Source: JANXQG01 sp037147235
Lineage (GTDB): Bacteria; Planctomycetota; Planctomycetia; Pirellulales; Thermoguttaceae
Reading direction: 5' to 3'
Length of the DNA stretch: 32,370 bases
NCBI GenBank assembly: GCA_037147235.1
Contig: JBAWVO010000038.1
Coordinates: 1 to 32,370, forward strand
Positions 16,101-22,824 of the stretch are shown here, one piece after another. A program made the position numbers and the translations under genes. The stretch's first letter is position 1; every line of letters starts with the position of its first letter. Under the pieces are notes generated by a model, which made no database searches, was not told the DNA's origin, and saw only the letters and a list, made by a program, of their open reading frames with translations.

Positions 16101-17222
16101 TTATCCTTCCCCCGTGGCCCACACATCCCGCGTTAAATGAATCCGCTCACTCATTCCCTGTTCGTGGGGTTCGCGGGCAAACGTCGGTCGCTCGCCGGTC
16201 AGTTCCAACTCAGCCAACAGCCGCCCATCCTCCGTTCGCCCCTTGAACCGGGAGACGAAAATATCGGCAAGCCGGTATTTGTTATTGTCGTCCAGACCAC
16301 GAGCCTCGGTGATCCGGGTAATTTTTCGCGATCCATCTTCGCTAAAGCGGGCAATCTGCACCACCAGATGGATTGCGGAAGCCACCTGGGCCCGCGCCAC
16401 ATAGACCGGAATCTCGACATCCGACATCATCGACAGCGTTTCCAAACGGATCAAGGCATCCAACGGCGAGTTGGCATGCACGGTCGAAAGTGCCCCGGCG
16501 TGACCGCTGATCATGGACTGGATCATATCCAGCGCCTCGCCGCCACGAACCTCGCCGACGATAATCCGGTCCGGCCGCATCCGAAGCGAATTGACGAACA
16601 ACTGCCGAACATTCAGCCCACCCTTGCCGCGGCGGTCCGCTTGCTGAGCCTCCAGATAGAGGCAATGGTCCTGAATCAACCGCAGTTCCGACGTGTCTTC
16701 GATAACGATAATCCGCTCTTCTTCCGGAATGAATCGTGAAACTGCCCCCAAAAGGACTGTTTTTCCGGTGCCTGTGCCGCCGGAGATGACAATATTCTTT
16801 CGCAGCCGCACACAAATCTCGATGAATTCCTTCGCCGCCGGGCTGAGACTGCCAAAGTCGATCAGGTTGTCGATGGTGAGGATCTGCTTGGTAAAGCGAC
16901 GGATGGTGAGATAGATTCCTGTCCGTGCGCTGGGAGGAATGACCGCGTGGACGCGGGAGCCGTCCGGCAGTCGGGCGTCCAGAACCGGATGATCCTCGGT
17001 GATTTCGCGGCCCACCCATTGGGCTACATTGTGAATAGCGGTCAGCAGGGCATCTTCGCTGGGGAAGTGGGCATCGGTGCGAATCAACTTCCCACGGCGT
17101 TCCACGTAGATGCAATCATAGCCGTTGACCATGATTTCGCTGACCGACTCATCGGCTAGAAACGAACCAATCGGCTCCAAAAAGTAGCCGACGCTCGATT
17201 CAAAGATCGCCTGACGGGACAT
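16101..17222 (-). CDS. cpaF: CpaF/TadA secretion ATPase (stand-alone)
   Basis: A 373-residue ATPase of the type II/IV secretion superfamily. Visible motifs: EIMVNGYDCIYVERRGKL (29-46), LPDGSRVHAVIPP (85-97), Walker A GGTGTGKT (148-155), IEDTSELRL (174-182), RPDRIIVGEVRGGEALDM (216-233), STVHANSP (246-253). It lacks the FHA module and long linker of the second CpaF at 7491-9401, and the two are clearly diverged paralogues. It is the first gene of the minus-strand Tad cluster; an AAAGGAAG ribosome binding site lies just before the ATG. The C-terminal 30 residues after the ATPase core are unique. Having two CpaF genes in one Tad locus suggests either a hetero-oligomeric motor or separate extension and retraction roles; the sequence does not decide. 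Confidence 0.93.
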   Translation of the reverse strand: MSRQAIFESSVGYFLEPIGSFLADESVSEIMVNGYDCIYVERRGKLIRTDAHFPSEDALLTAIHNVAQWVGREITEDHPVLDARLPDGSRVHAVIPPSARTGIYLTIRRFTKQILTIDNLIDFGSLSPAAKEFIEICVRLRKNIVISGGTGTGKTVLLGAVSRFIPEEERIIVIEDTSELRLIQDHCLYLEAQQADRRGKGGLNVRQLFVNSLRMRPDRIIVGEVRGGEALDMIQSMISGHAGALSTVHANSPLDALIRLETLSMMSDVEIPVYVARAQVASAIHLVVQIARFSEDGSRKITRITEARGLDDNNKYRLADIFVSRFKGRTEDGRLLAELELTGERPTFAREPHEQGMSERIHLTRDVWATGEG

Positions 17223-17689
17223 GGCGCTTCCTTTGCTGCACCTGAGAGCCGAATACGCACTGCCCTTTGTGCGGAGTCTGCTTCGACAACCTTATCTTCC
17301 AACAAGTTGGGGCAAATGTCAAGATGGCGTGTCCAGATGGCAGGCCCAAAATTTCCGGTCATCAACAAGACCCTTGGTTGGCACCTTGACTAGGAATGGA
17401 GGATCTGAGTCCCACTCTACAAGCATTTGATTCTCGTCGATAATCTTCCTTCTTTCCAAGCAATGGCCGCCGTAGGACAGGCGGCGACGCACTCCGCGGC
17501 GACCTCGGCAGCCGAGGGCCTAGCGGCACGCCGATCCGCACGTCGAAGCCGGGGCCGAAGTAACGTCAATACCGTTCAATGTCGCGCAACGAGGATCCTG
17601 CGCCGTGTCCGTGGCAAGCTGTACCAATTCTTCGTGGGATTCGTCGTCCGAAGGAAACTGTGGAAGCGATTCGCACAGCCACTACTTCT
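17223..17689. other. Intergenic region upstream of the Tad cluster, no gene
   Basis: No convincing coding frame is visible. It should hold the promoter of the minus-strand Tad operon. A perfect TTGACA lies on the minus strand at 17317-17322, but no good -10 box stands at the right distance. Between about 17530 and 17690 there is a short stretch on the minus strand that reads like decayed coding sequence and is continuous with the kinase fragment to its right. Confidence 0.5.
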
Positions 17690-17844
17690 TGCGTGCCCAT
17701 CGAGGTCGAGAAGCCGGCGAACGTCAACCGCCGCAATCCGGCCGCCTTGGCAATGCCGAAATCCATGATGCGGATGCTGCCATCATCGCAGAGCATGATG
17801 TTTTCCGGCTTCAAATCGCGGTGAATCACCTCTTGCGCATGAAG
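17690..17844 (-). pseudogene. Ser/Thr kinase fragment (catalytic loop to DFG only)
   Basis: Read on the minus strand from 17844, the sequence encodes LHAQEVIHRDLKPENIMLCD and continues DGSIRIMDFGIAKAAGLRRL up to SMGTQ, an unmistakable piece of a Hanks kinase (HRD and DFG motifs). The N-lobe is absent: a stop codon precedes at 17847-17845, exactly where permease-like sequence on the other strand begins. After MGT, where TPxYMAPE is expected, the frame loses similarity. It is a remnant, not a functional kinase. It is a different copy from the kinase at 673-4047, which has HGD instead of HRD. Confidence 0.8.
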
Positions 17845-18358
17845 CTATGACGCCGCTCGCTGGTACATGTTGATTCAGGCCTTCACGGTCTTCCTGGCCC
17901 TGATCGGCACGACGCTCTCCTGCATCAGCACCAGTGCCCGCGTGACCTACGCCATGGGTCGAGACGACGAAGTGCCTTCGCACTTCGGAATGTTGCACGG
18001 CAAGAAGCTGACCCCGCACCGGGCCATCTGGACGCTGGCCACGGTTTCGGCAGTGGTCGGTATCCTGAGCGCGATTTGGTATCTCTGCGGTCCGTCGGCC
18101 ACCGATGCGTTGAACACGACTCTGACCGACGCCCAAAGGGCAAGCATCTGGTATCCCAAGTTCCTGGTCTTCACCAAGGAGTTTGCCGCGACACTGCCCA
18201 ACAGCCTCATCGTCGCCACGGAAGACGCGGCGAGCGTGATCGAAACGATTTGTGTGGTCGCTCGCACTGGCCAGGTGGGCGACGGTAAGATATTCGTCTC
18301 GGACCTGAGCGACGTGGTCCGCATCCGCACGGGCGAAAGCGGCGAGCAGGCTATTTAA
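17843..18358 (+). pseudogene. Truncated APC-type permease fragment joined in frame to a PII (GlnB-like) C-terminus
   Basis: The frame opens after a stop at 17840-17842 and reads AARWYMLIQAFTVFLALIGT then CISTSARVTYAMGRDDEVP, which resembles an internal segment of amino-acid/polyamine permeases (APC family) and contains two hydrophobic helices. From about 18205 it changes to PII signal-protein sequence: VARTGQVGDGKIFVSDL and VRIRTGESGEQAI, which is the conserved end of GlnB/GlnK. The PII T-loop and N-terminal two thirds are missing, as are the first half and the end of the permease. An ATG at 17867 could in principle start a short protein, but both parts are incomplete, so I treat it as a relic. 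It ends 12 bases before the left attachment repeat. Confidence 0.75.
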
Positions 18359-18369
18359 GGCTATTCAAA

Positions 18370-18415
18370 AAGTAGGACCGGTAGGATTCGAACCTACAAC
18401 CAAGGGATTATGAGT
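18370..18415 (-). repeat. attL: displaced 3' part of the tRNA gene
   Basis: These 46 bases are identical to 26576-26621 and correspond to the tRNA 3' end through the T arm to the anticodon loop. Beyond 18415 the sequence no longer matches the tRNA. It marks the left edge of the integrated element. Confidence 0.93.
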
Positions 18416-18520
18416 GCTGAACGGTTGTATCTCGATAGTTTCTCAGTGTAAACAGCCCCGTGTTTCTCGGCGTTTTTGTGCCGGGATTCATGGGGCAAAT
18501 AACAAAGGGTATTGATGATA

Positions 18521-18537
18521 GGTACGGTTTTGAGTAC
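18521..18537 (+). promoter_or_regulatory. GGTACGGTTTTGRGTAC site 1 (left end)
   Basis: GGTACGGTTTTGAGTAC lies about 105 bases inside attL. It differs by one base from the copies at 24980 and 26487. It contains two imperfect direct GGTAC-type half sites about one helix turn apart, as in integrase arm sites. Function is inferred. Confidence 0.6.
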
Positions 18538-18566
18538 CGATCGAATCGGATAGAATGACGATTATT

Positions 18567-18661
18567 GCCGGGAGGCGACTTGCTATCGCCGCCACCATGC
18601 GAGTTTCACGGCCTATCCCCGTGGGGCTCGCATGGTGCCCGGTTCTTTTTGAAAGGATAGG
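18567..18661 (+). ncRNA. Candidate structured leader RNA (three-way junction with loop complementary to the downstream RBS)
   Basis: An enclosing stem CCGGG/CCCGG (18568-18572 with 18638-18642) holds two hairpins. Hairpin 1 is GGCGA/TCGCC (18574-18578, 18586-18590) with a 7-base loop. Hairpin 2 is CACCATGCGAG/CTCGCATGGTG (18593-18603, 18627-18637), then three possible U-G pairs, then CACGG/CCGTG (18607-18611, 18619-18623) and loop CCTATCC (18612-18618). That loop is the exact complement of GGATAGG at 18655-18661, which overlaps the ribosome binding site of the gene at 18666. A T-rich run (18643-18650) follows the enclosing stem. The design fits a riboswitch-like or antisense-type control of translation, or an attenuator. 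It also lies inside a frame that stays open from an ATG at 18555. Confidence 0.6.
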
Positions 18662-18665
18662 TTCT

Positions 18666-19499
18666 ATGACGACGACGAAGATCGAGGCGACGACGGCCGA
18701 TAGCGTAACTGAGACTCTTTGCACGACCGTACTAATTGCCCACAGACTTGTGGAGGGTGCCCTTGGGTGGAATGAATCGGCCAAAATCCTTGGGGAGGGT
18801 GGCCTATATAGGATCTACGGGGATGATGCCAAAAAGGCTTTTCTTACCGACTTCCGCGCTCTAGAAATGAGACTCCTCAAAATCAGCGATCTTGGCATCG
18901 GTCACCAAGAGGCCAACAGGTGGCGCGGATTGCTGGGGGTCCGACCTCCCCGCGATGCGGCAAGCTGGCACGAATTGGGCTTTAATCGCGCTTCTCTGGT
19001 GTGGACCATCCTTGCCCTACTGGCAGAGCCACCTGCAACGACGGACGGACGGGTATGGGATTTGATCCTTGCCGACATTCAGAAGCATCTTCCGCGATTC
19101 AATGATGGCCGGCTGGTTGCTCGAATCCGAATCGAAGAGGCGGTAGCCGACCGGATGGAGGCAAAGGCACTCGCGGCCGACTCGGGGCCAAAGGGTGATT
19201 GGGTTCTGTGGAGTGAAGCTTGGAAGCAAGCTTGCTCCACGATGCCCCCTTTCCTAAAGTCGGAGTTTACGGGAGATCCGGGGCAGAACAAACTCCGAAA
19301 ACAACTCCGCATTGATCATCCCGACTGGTTTGATCAGAAGTCAAAACAGCGGCCACACGTTCGCATTGCTCCATTTCTCAATTACTTCAGTGAAATGGCG
19401 GAACGCCTTGAAAGCAAGTTGGCCGAAAATCCCAATGTCCACAAGCACTTCGCCCAAGCAATGAAGGCGGAAAAAGAGCAGATTCGCGCGCGAAAGTAA
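18666..19499 (+). CDS. Unknown protein of the integrated element, behind a structured leader
   Basis: A 277-residue protein from the ATG at 18666, which has GAAAGGATAGG in front of it. No family is recognised. The first 60 residues include a helix-rich segment (CTTVLIAHRLVEGALGWNES); the centre has LWSEAWKQACSTMPPFLKSE and the C-terminus is basic (HFAQAMKAEKEQIRARK), compatible with nucleic-acid binding but not proof. No signal peptide or membrane helix. The frame is open upstream to an ATG at 18555, which would add 37 residues and read through the leader structure; I prefer 18666 for its ribosome binding site. It is a single-gene unit with its own terminator at 19536-19563, placed between attL and the replication operon, where satellites and prophages often keep regulators or defence genes. 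That role is a guess. Confidence 0.75.
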   Translation: MTTTKIEATTADSVTETLCTTVLIAHRLVEGALGWNESAKILGEGGLYRIYGDDAKKAFLTDFRALEMRLLKISDLGIGHQEANRWRGLLGVRPPRDAASWHELGFNRASLVWTILALLAEPPATTDGRVWDLILADIQKHLPRFNDGRLVARIRIEEAVADRMEAKALAADSGPKGDWVLWSEAWKQACSTMPPFLKSEFTGDPGQNKLRKQLRIDHPDWFDQKSKQRPHVRIAPFLNYFSEMAERLESKLAENPNVHKHFAQAMKAEKEQIRARK

Positions 19500-19515
19500 G
19501 CCGCCTTACTTTCGC
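19490..19515. repeat. Perfect inverted repeat across a stop codon
   Basis: GCGAAAGTAAG (19490-19500) and CTTACTTTCGC (19505-19515) are perfect complements with a 4-base loop. The TAA stop of the preceding gene lies inside the left arm. The core GAAAGTAAG recurs at 22308, 22432 and 22752, near other gene ends in this element. Confidence 0.7.
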
Positions 19516-19535
19516 TCTACTTTCACGGCCCCCCC

Positions 19536-19563
19536 AAAACCCCCGATAAAACGGGGGTTTTTT
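19536..19563 (+). terminator. Rho-independent terminator
   Basis: AAAACCCCCG (19536-19545) and CGGGGGTTTT (19552-19561) form a 10-bp stem followed by a run of T. It ends the transcript of the gene at 18666-19499 and insulates the operon that starts at 19633. The remaining bases of 19500-19632 hold no gene; TACTTTC occurs there three times. Confidence 0.88.
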
Positions 19564-19632
19564 CGTTTCCTACTTTCAATTCAACACGCAACGGCCAATG
19601 TCGAGGAAAATTGCCTGTGGAGGAAAAATCCT

Positions 19633-19851
19633 ATGGCAAAACTTCAAAACATGCCCGAGGCAATCAAATCGCTTCTCATGGCCGTCGATCATCAAATCAA
19701 CGCGGCGGCAGAGGCGAAAGATGCGGTCGAGGCACTGCGACGACTGGCCGCGGACGACGTCGGCCACAATCAAGAGCGTGCGGCCAAAATCCTCAACAGC
19801 AACCTCCGACAGTGGGAACGGCGGCCGGCGACGGCAGGGGGCGCGCCATGA
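19633..19851 (+). CDS. Small helical protein, first gene of the replication operon
   Basis: A 72-residue protein with a strong ribosome binding site (GGAGGAAAAA) before the ATG. It is mostly helical and charged (MPEAIKSLLMAVDHQINAAA, then RRLAADDVGHNQERAAKILN), with no recognised domain. Its stop overlaps the start of the HTH gene as ATGA, so it is coupled to it. It could be a small regulator or partner of the HTH protein, but nothing in the sequence proves this. I favour this frame over the longer overlapping +3 frame starting at 19611, whose first 79 residues are Gly/Arg-rich shadow sequence. Confidence 0.68.
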   Translation: MAKLQNMPEAIKSLLMAVDHQINAAAEAKDAVEALRRLAADDVGHNQERAAKILNSNLRQWERRPATAGGAP

Positions 19852-20159
19852 TGCCCAGAGGCAGGAAGCCGAGCCCATTGCATGGCCGTGGCGAAATCCG
19901 CGGCGATGCGGTCTACCCCATTTCCGTGTTGATGAAGCGGCTTGGCATTGCCCGAAACACGTTGTCGAGTCTGCGGCGGCGTGGTCTCCCCGTTCATTCC
20001 ATCGGCCGGCGTTGTGCGATCGTTTACGGGTGGGAATTACTGGCCTTCCTGCGATCGGAATCGGACCAGGGCAGTAATGGTGCTATGGACCAGGACGCAA
20101 ACAACGGCGATACCGCGACAACCGTACCCACAACCGTACCGGGAGGGCCGGAGGAATGA
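19848..20159 (+). CDS. Excisionase/MerR-type helix-turn-helix protein
   Basis: A 103-residue protein. Residues about 22-70 form a winged HTH of the excisionase family: YPISVLMKRLGIARNTLSSL (recognition helix) then RRRGLPVHSIGRRCAIVYGW and ELLAFLRS. The tail is acidic and Thr/Pro-rich (TATTVPTTVPGGPEE). Such proteins act as directionality factors for the integrase or as repressors/activators of element genes. It starts within the previous stop (ATGA) and its own stop overlaps the prim-pol start (ATGA). The DNA coding TVPTTVP contains a near-copy of the 17-bp GGTACGGTT site (20124-20140), so the gene end may carry a binding site for the integrase, this protein, or the replication protein. Confidence 0.82.
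   Translation: MMPRGRKPSPLHGRGEIRGDAVYPISVLMKRLGIARNTLSSLRRRGLPVHSIGRRCAIVYGWELLAFLRSESDQGSNGAMDQDANNGDTATTVPTTVPGGPEE
20124..20140 (-). promoter_or_regulatory. GGTACGGTTTTGRGTAC-type site 2 (inside HTH gene)
   Basis: On the minus strand this reads GGTACGGTTGTGGGTAC, one base from the consensus. It is in coding sequence 16 bases before the prim-pol start, so codon use (TVPTTVP) could also explain part of the match. Confidence 0.45.
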
Positions 20160-22315
20160 GTACGGCGACAAAAAACCAAACCATCCGAGACCTTGCACAG
20201 GGCTACCTTGCGGGCGGAATCAGTCTGGTCCCGATTAACCACACAAGCAAGCTTCCGGCATTTGGTATGCTGCCCGATGGCAAGTGGGGCCATTTACAGA
20301 CCGAAGCGGCAACGGCTGAGACTGTTGACCAGTGGTTTGCCCGTGGTTGCAAGGCCGTGGCGGCTGTCTGCGGCGAAGTGTCGGGCGGGTTACTCGTTAT
20401 CGACTTTGATGAGGCTAGGTTTTTTGATTCATGGTGGGAACTGGTCAACCCGTTGCCCGAAGGCGTTGCGGTCCAGAAGACAGGCCGAGAGGGCGGCGGT
20501 TATCAGGTTGCGTTGCGGTGTGAGAACCCTGGCAAAAATGCCAAGCTTGCTTTTGTCCCTGACGAGACCCAAGAGGACGGCCGGAAGTGTGCTATCGAGA
20601 CCAAAGCGGAAGGCGGTTATGCAGTCCTTCCCGGCAGCCTACACCCAAGCGGCCGTCTCTACGAGTGTATCAGCGGCGACTTTGCAGAAATTGGCACCGT
20701 GCCCCAGGCCGTGGCGGATGCGTTGCTTGAAGCGGCCCGAAGCTTGGACGAAGAACCGTTGACACGCAAGCAAAAGGAAGCGGCTGCGGCGGCGTCCCTA
20801 AGTGATTCAACGGTGGAAAAATTGCGTCGTCTCAAGGAGGAGATCGCGGAGTGTAACGGCAAGACTTGCGATAAGCATGAGGCAGAATCCAATGGTGAGG
20901 TTTCGGTTATCGAAGAGTACAACAAAGCGGTCACCATCGAAGCGGAGTTGTTAGCCCGCAAGTACACGAAGTACGGCGATAGGTACAAGCGACCGGGCGG
21001 GGTTCATGGCAGCGTAACTATCAAAGAAGGGCGAAGTTTTCATCATAGTACAAACGATGCCCTATGCGATGGTTATTGGCATCGGCCCTTTGATGTCTTC
21101 TGTGCCATAGAACACGATGGCAAGTGCAAGGAAGCGGTTAAGGCGGCGGCCCTAAAGTTGGGCATTAAGCCTAAGAAAGACGCACAGGCGAAGGCACAGG
21201 CGGCCCCAGGGGGTACAGAGGGCGATGCCAAAGAACCGTTGCCATTTACGCAATTACTGACAGGGGCGGAATTGTTGGGTCTCGACCTGCGGCAAACCTT
21301 CCTAATTAAGGGCGTCTTGGCCGTGCGTCAACCCATGATTATTGGCGGCCGGTCCAAGACCCTGAAGACTTCCATTGGCGGCGTTGACCTGAACATAAGC
21401 CTTGGAAGCGGCACCCCGTTCCTTGGTCGGTTTGAGTCCCAGAAAGTGGTTGTCGGTTTCTGGTCGGGTGAATCAGGGGCGGCAACCATCCGAGAAACGG
21501 CCAAGCGGGTTGCGGCGGCCCGTGGGGTAGACCTTGCCAAGACCTTGACCCATTGGAATTTCGACCTACCGAAGCTATGCAATCTGGCCCACCTGGATGC
21601 CCTTGAAGCGACAATCAAAAAATACGGTATTGAAGTTGCGATTATCGACCCGTTGTACTTAGCCCTGATGTCACCCGAGACGGCCAGCGGGGCAAGCAAT
21701 ATCTTCCTAATGGGCAGTTTATTGCAAGGGCTGACCAAACTGGGGCAGAAGACGAATTGCACGATCGTCTTGCTTCACCACTTCCGCAAGGGCGGGGCAC
21801 CAAACGAAGATGAACCGGCCGGGCTTGAAGAACTATCCCAAAGCGGCGTTGCCGAGTGGGCACGGCAATGGATGCTATTCCAGCGGCGTTGCCCATATCG
21901 AGACGATGGCAACCATGCCCTATGGATGCGTTGCGGAGGGTCCGCCGGTCATTCGTCCTTATGGGGCGTCAATATCGACGAAGGCACCATCGACCCCGAC
22001 ACGGGCGAAGGGCGGCGTTGGGAGGTCTCTGTTAGTCCTCATGCCGATGCCCGGCAAGAGGCCCAGCAAGACAAAGAGAATCGCAAGGCGGCCGACCAAG
22101 AGAAGCGAGAGGCTGAGTTTCGGGCTAGGTTACTTTCTGTCCTGAAGACGGTCCCCGATGGTGAGACCGAACGGGCGTTGACCCGAGCCGCCGGAATGAA
22201 CACGGCCAGTTTCGGCAAAGCAATCTTTGCCCTGATTCAAGAAGGCCGGGTAGTTATGTCCAAAATAACCAAGAACGGGGCTACCTACGATGGCTACAAA
22301 CCGACCGGAAAGTAA
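20156..22315 (+). CDS. Bifunctional primase-polymerase / RecA-like helicase replication protein
   Basis: A 719-residue protein. Residues about 10-190 match the bifunctional primase/polymerase (prim-pol) domain: VIDFDEARF (D83, D85 metal ligands), TGREGGGYQVAL and LPGSLHPSGRLYE (His163). A charged linker with CNGKTCDKHEAES follows, then a small domain near 275-340. Residues about 360-620 are a RecA/RepA-like ATPase: IIGGRSKTLKTS (Walker A about 397-405), WSGESG, VAIIDPLYLAL (Walker B, D498), CTIVLLHHFRKG. The C-terminus looks like a winged-helix domain (LTRAAGMNTASFGKAIFALI). Together these activities would prime and unwind DNA, so this is the likely replication initiator of the element. The start overlaps the HTH gene stop (ATGA), and the end overlaps a small Cys-rich gene by 26 bases. 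Confidence 0.9.
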   Translation: MSTATKNQTIRDLAQGYLAGGISLVPINHTSKLPAFGMLPDGKWGHLQTEAATAETVDQWFARGCKAVAAVCGEVSGGLLVIDFDEARFFDSWWELVNPLPEGVAVQKTGREGGGYQVALRCENPGKNAKLAFVPDETQEDGRKCAIETKAEGGYAVLPGSLHPSGRLYECISGDFAEIGTVPQAVADALLEAARSLDEEPLTRKQKEAAAAASLSDSTVEKLRRLKEEIAECNGKTCDKHEAESNGEVSVIEEYNKAVTIEAELLARKYTKYGDRYKRPGGVHGSVTIKEGRSFHHSTNDALCDGYWHRPFDVFCAIEHDGKCKEAVKAAALKLGIKPKKDAQAKAQAAPGGTEGDAKEPLPFTQLLTGAELLGLDLRQTFLIKGVLAVRQPMIIGGRSKTLKTSIGGVDLNISLGSGTPFLGRFESQKVVVGFWSGESGAATIRETAKRVAAARGVDLAKTLTHWNFDLPKLCNLAHLDALEATIKKYGIEVAIIDPLYLALMSPETASGASNIFLMGSLLQGLTKLGQKTNCTIVLLHHFRKGGAPNEDEPAGLEELSQSGVAEWARQWMLFQRRCPYRDDGNHALWMRCGGSAGHSSLWGVNIDEGTIDPDTGEGRRWEVSVSPHADARQEAQQDKENRKAADQEKREAEFRARLLSVLKTVPDGETERALTRAAGMNTASFGKAIFALIQEGRVVMSKITKNGATYDGYKPTGK

Positions 22316-22445
22316 GCACGATGCAACGGGTGCAACAGGTGCAACGGGTGCAACAAATGTCACCAGTTGCGGGCGATGCAACTGCCCCTATTACTATAGG
22401 GGCGGTTGCACCGTCTGCATGACACCACCGGAAAGTAAGAAATGA
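22290..22445 (+). CDS. Small Cys-rich (zinc-ribbon-like) protein, overlapping prim-pol end
   Basis: A 51-residue protein that is easily missed. It starts at an ATG at 22290 in a different frame inside the end of the prim-pol gene, runs through a Gly-Ala-Thr repeat (DATGATGATGATNVT), and then a cysteine cluster CGRCNCPYYYRGGCTVC (Cys27, 30, 32, 40, 43), ending MTPPESKK. The Cys pattern suggests a small zinc-binding fold. Its stop overlaps the next start as ATGA, exactly the coupling used by five other junctions in this element, which is the strongest evidence that it is real. A competing 33-residue frame begins at 22321 but lacks that coupling. The Gly-Ala-Thr linker is encoded by the 9-bp tandem repeat described separately. 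Confidence 0.6.
   Translation: MATNRPESKHDATGATGATGATNVTSCGRCNCPYYYRGGCTVCMTPPESKK
22321..22410. repeat. 9-bp tandem repeat and strong palindrome after the replication gene
   Basis: TGCAAC occurs at 22322, 22331, 22340 and 22349, exactly 9 bases apart, and again at 22377. The last copy is part of a long palindrome: TGCAAC (22377-22382), GCCCCTAT (22384-22391), loop TACT, ATAGGGGC (22396-22403), GTTGCA (22405-22410). Iterons beside a hairpin next to a replication initiator gene are typical of origins. The same bases also code for a Gly-Ala-Thr linker and part of the Cys cluster, so the repeat may simply be a protein repeat. Confidence 0.6.
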
Positions 22446-22768
22446 GAAGAAGAAAACCAAACCCTGAAGACGTTGGCCAAGAGTGGATGACCACCCATTG
22501 CACCTTGCCCGACAGTATCGAAGAAATCGAGTTTGGCGTGAAACGACAGACAGAGTTGTTTCCCTTGCCGGCCCTCGACTATAGCAAGGCGGGGCGGCTG
22601 GCCCGGTTGCTGGCCCTGCCCGGCATGCGGGTGGCTTCCGACCTGATACCACCACCGGCCCCGGCCGCGTTGACGGCGTGGCCGAGGCCCGAACCGTGGG
22701 AAATTGACGGCCAAAAAGCAACATCCCCGGCAACACGACCGGCGGAATTGATGGAAAGTAAGCAGTAA
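22442..22768 (+). CDS. Unknown small protein of the element
   Basis: A 108-residue protein beginning MRRRKPNPEDVGQEWMTTHC, with Pro- and Ala-rich middle (PPPAPAALTAWPRPEPWEID). No domain, signal peptide or membrane segment is recognised. GGAAAG lies 8 bases before the ATG, and the start overlaps the stop of the Cys-rich gene (ATGA). The antisense frame is also open in this region because of the G+C-rich sequence, but context and start signals favour the plus strand. It ends MESKQ, with the GGAAAGTAAG motif again just before the stop. Confidence 0.6.
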   Translation: MRRRKPNPEDVGQEWMTTHCTLPDSIEEIEFGVKRQTELFPLPALDYSKAGRLARLLALPGMRVASDLIPPPAPAALTAWPRPEPWEIDGQKATSPATRPAELMESKQ

Positions 22769-22824
22769 ACCGCCCGGCGGCCCCCGATTAAGTATCAGGG
22801 GCAGGGGCGAAAAGGAATGAAAGA

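Noticed and set aside
17317..17322. Perfect TTGACA on the minus strand as promoter of the Tad cluster
   Set aside because: No acceptable -10 box lies 16-18 bases downstream, so I do not call a promoter.
18555..18665. N-terminal extension of the gene at 18666
   Set aside because: The frame is open and has a weak ribosome binding site, but it runs through a strong RNA structure and the peptide does not look natural. The start at 18666 has a better site. I keep it only as a remark.
22321..22422. 33-residue frame starting MQRVQQVQRVQQ
   Set aside because: It has a GGAAAG before the ATG but encodes a repeat-derived peptide without coupling to the next gene; the Cys-rich frame explains the region better.
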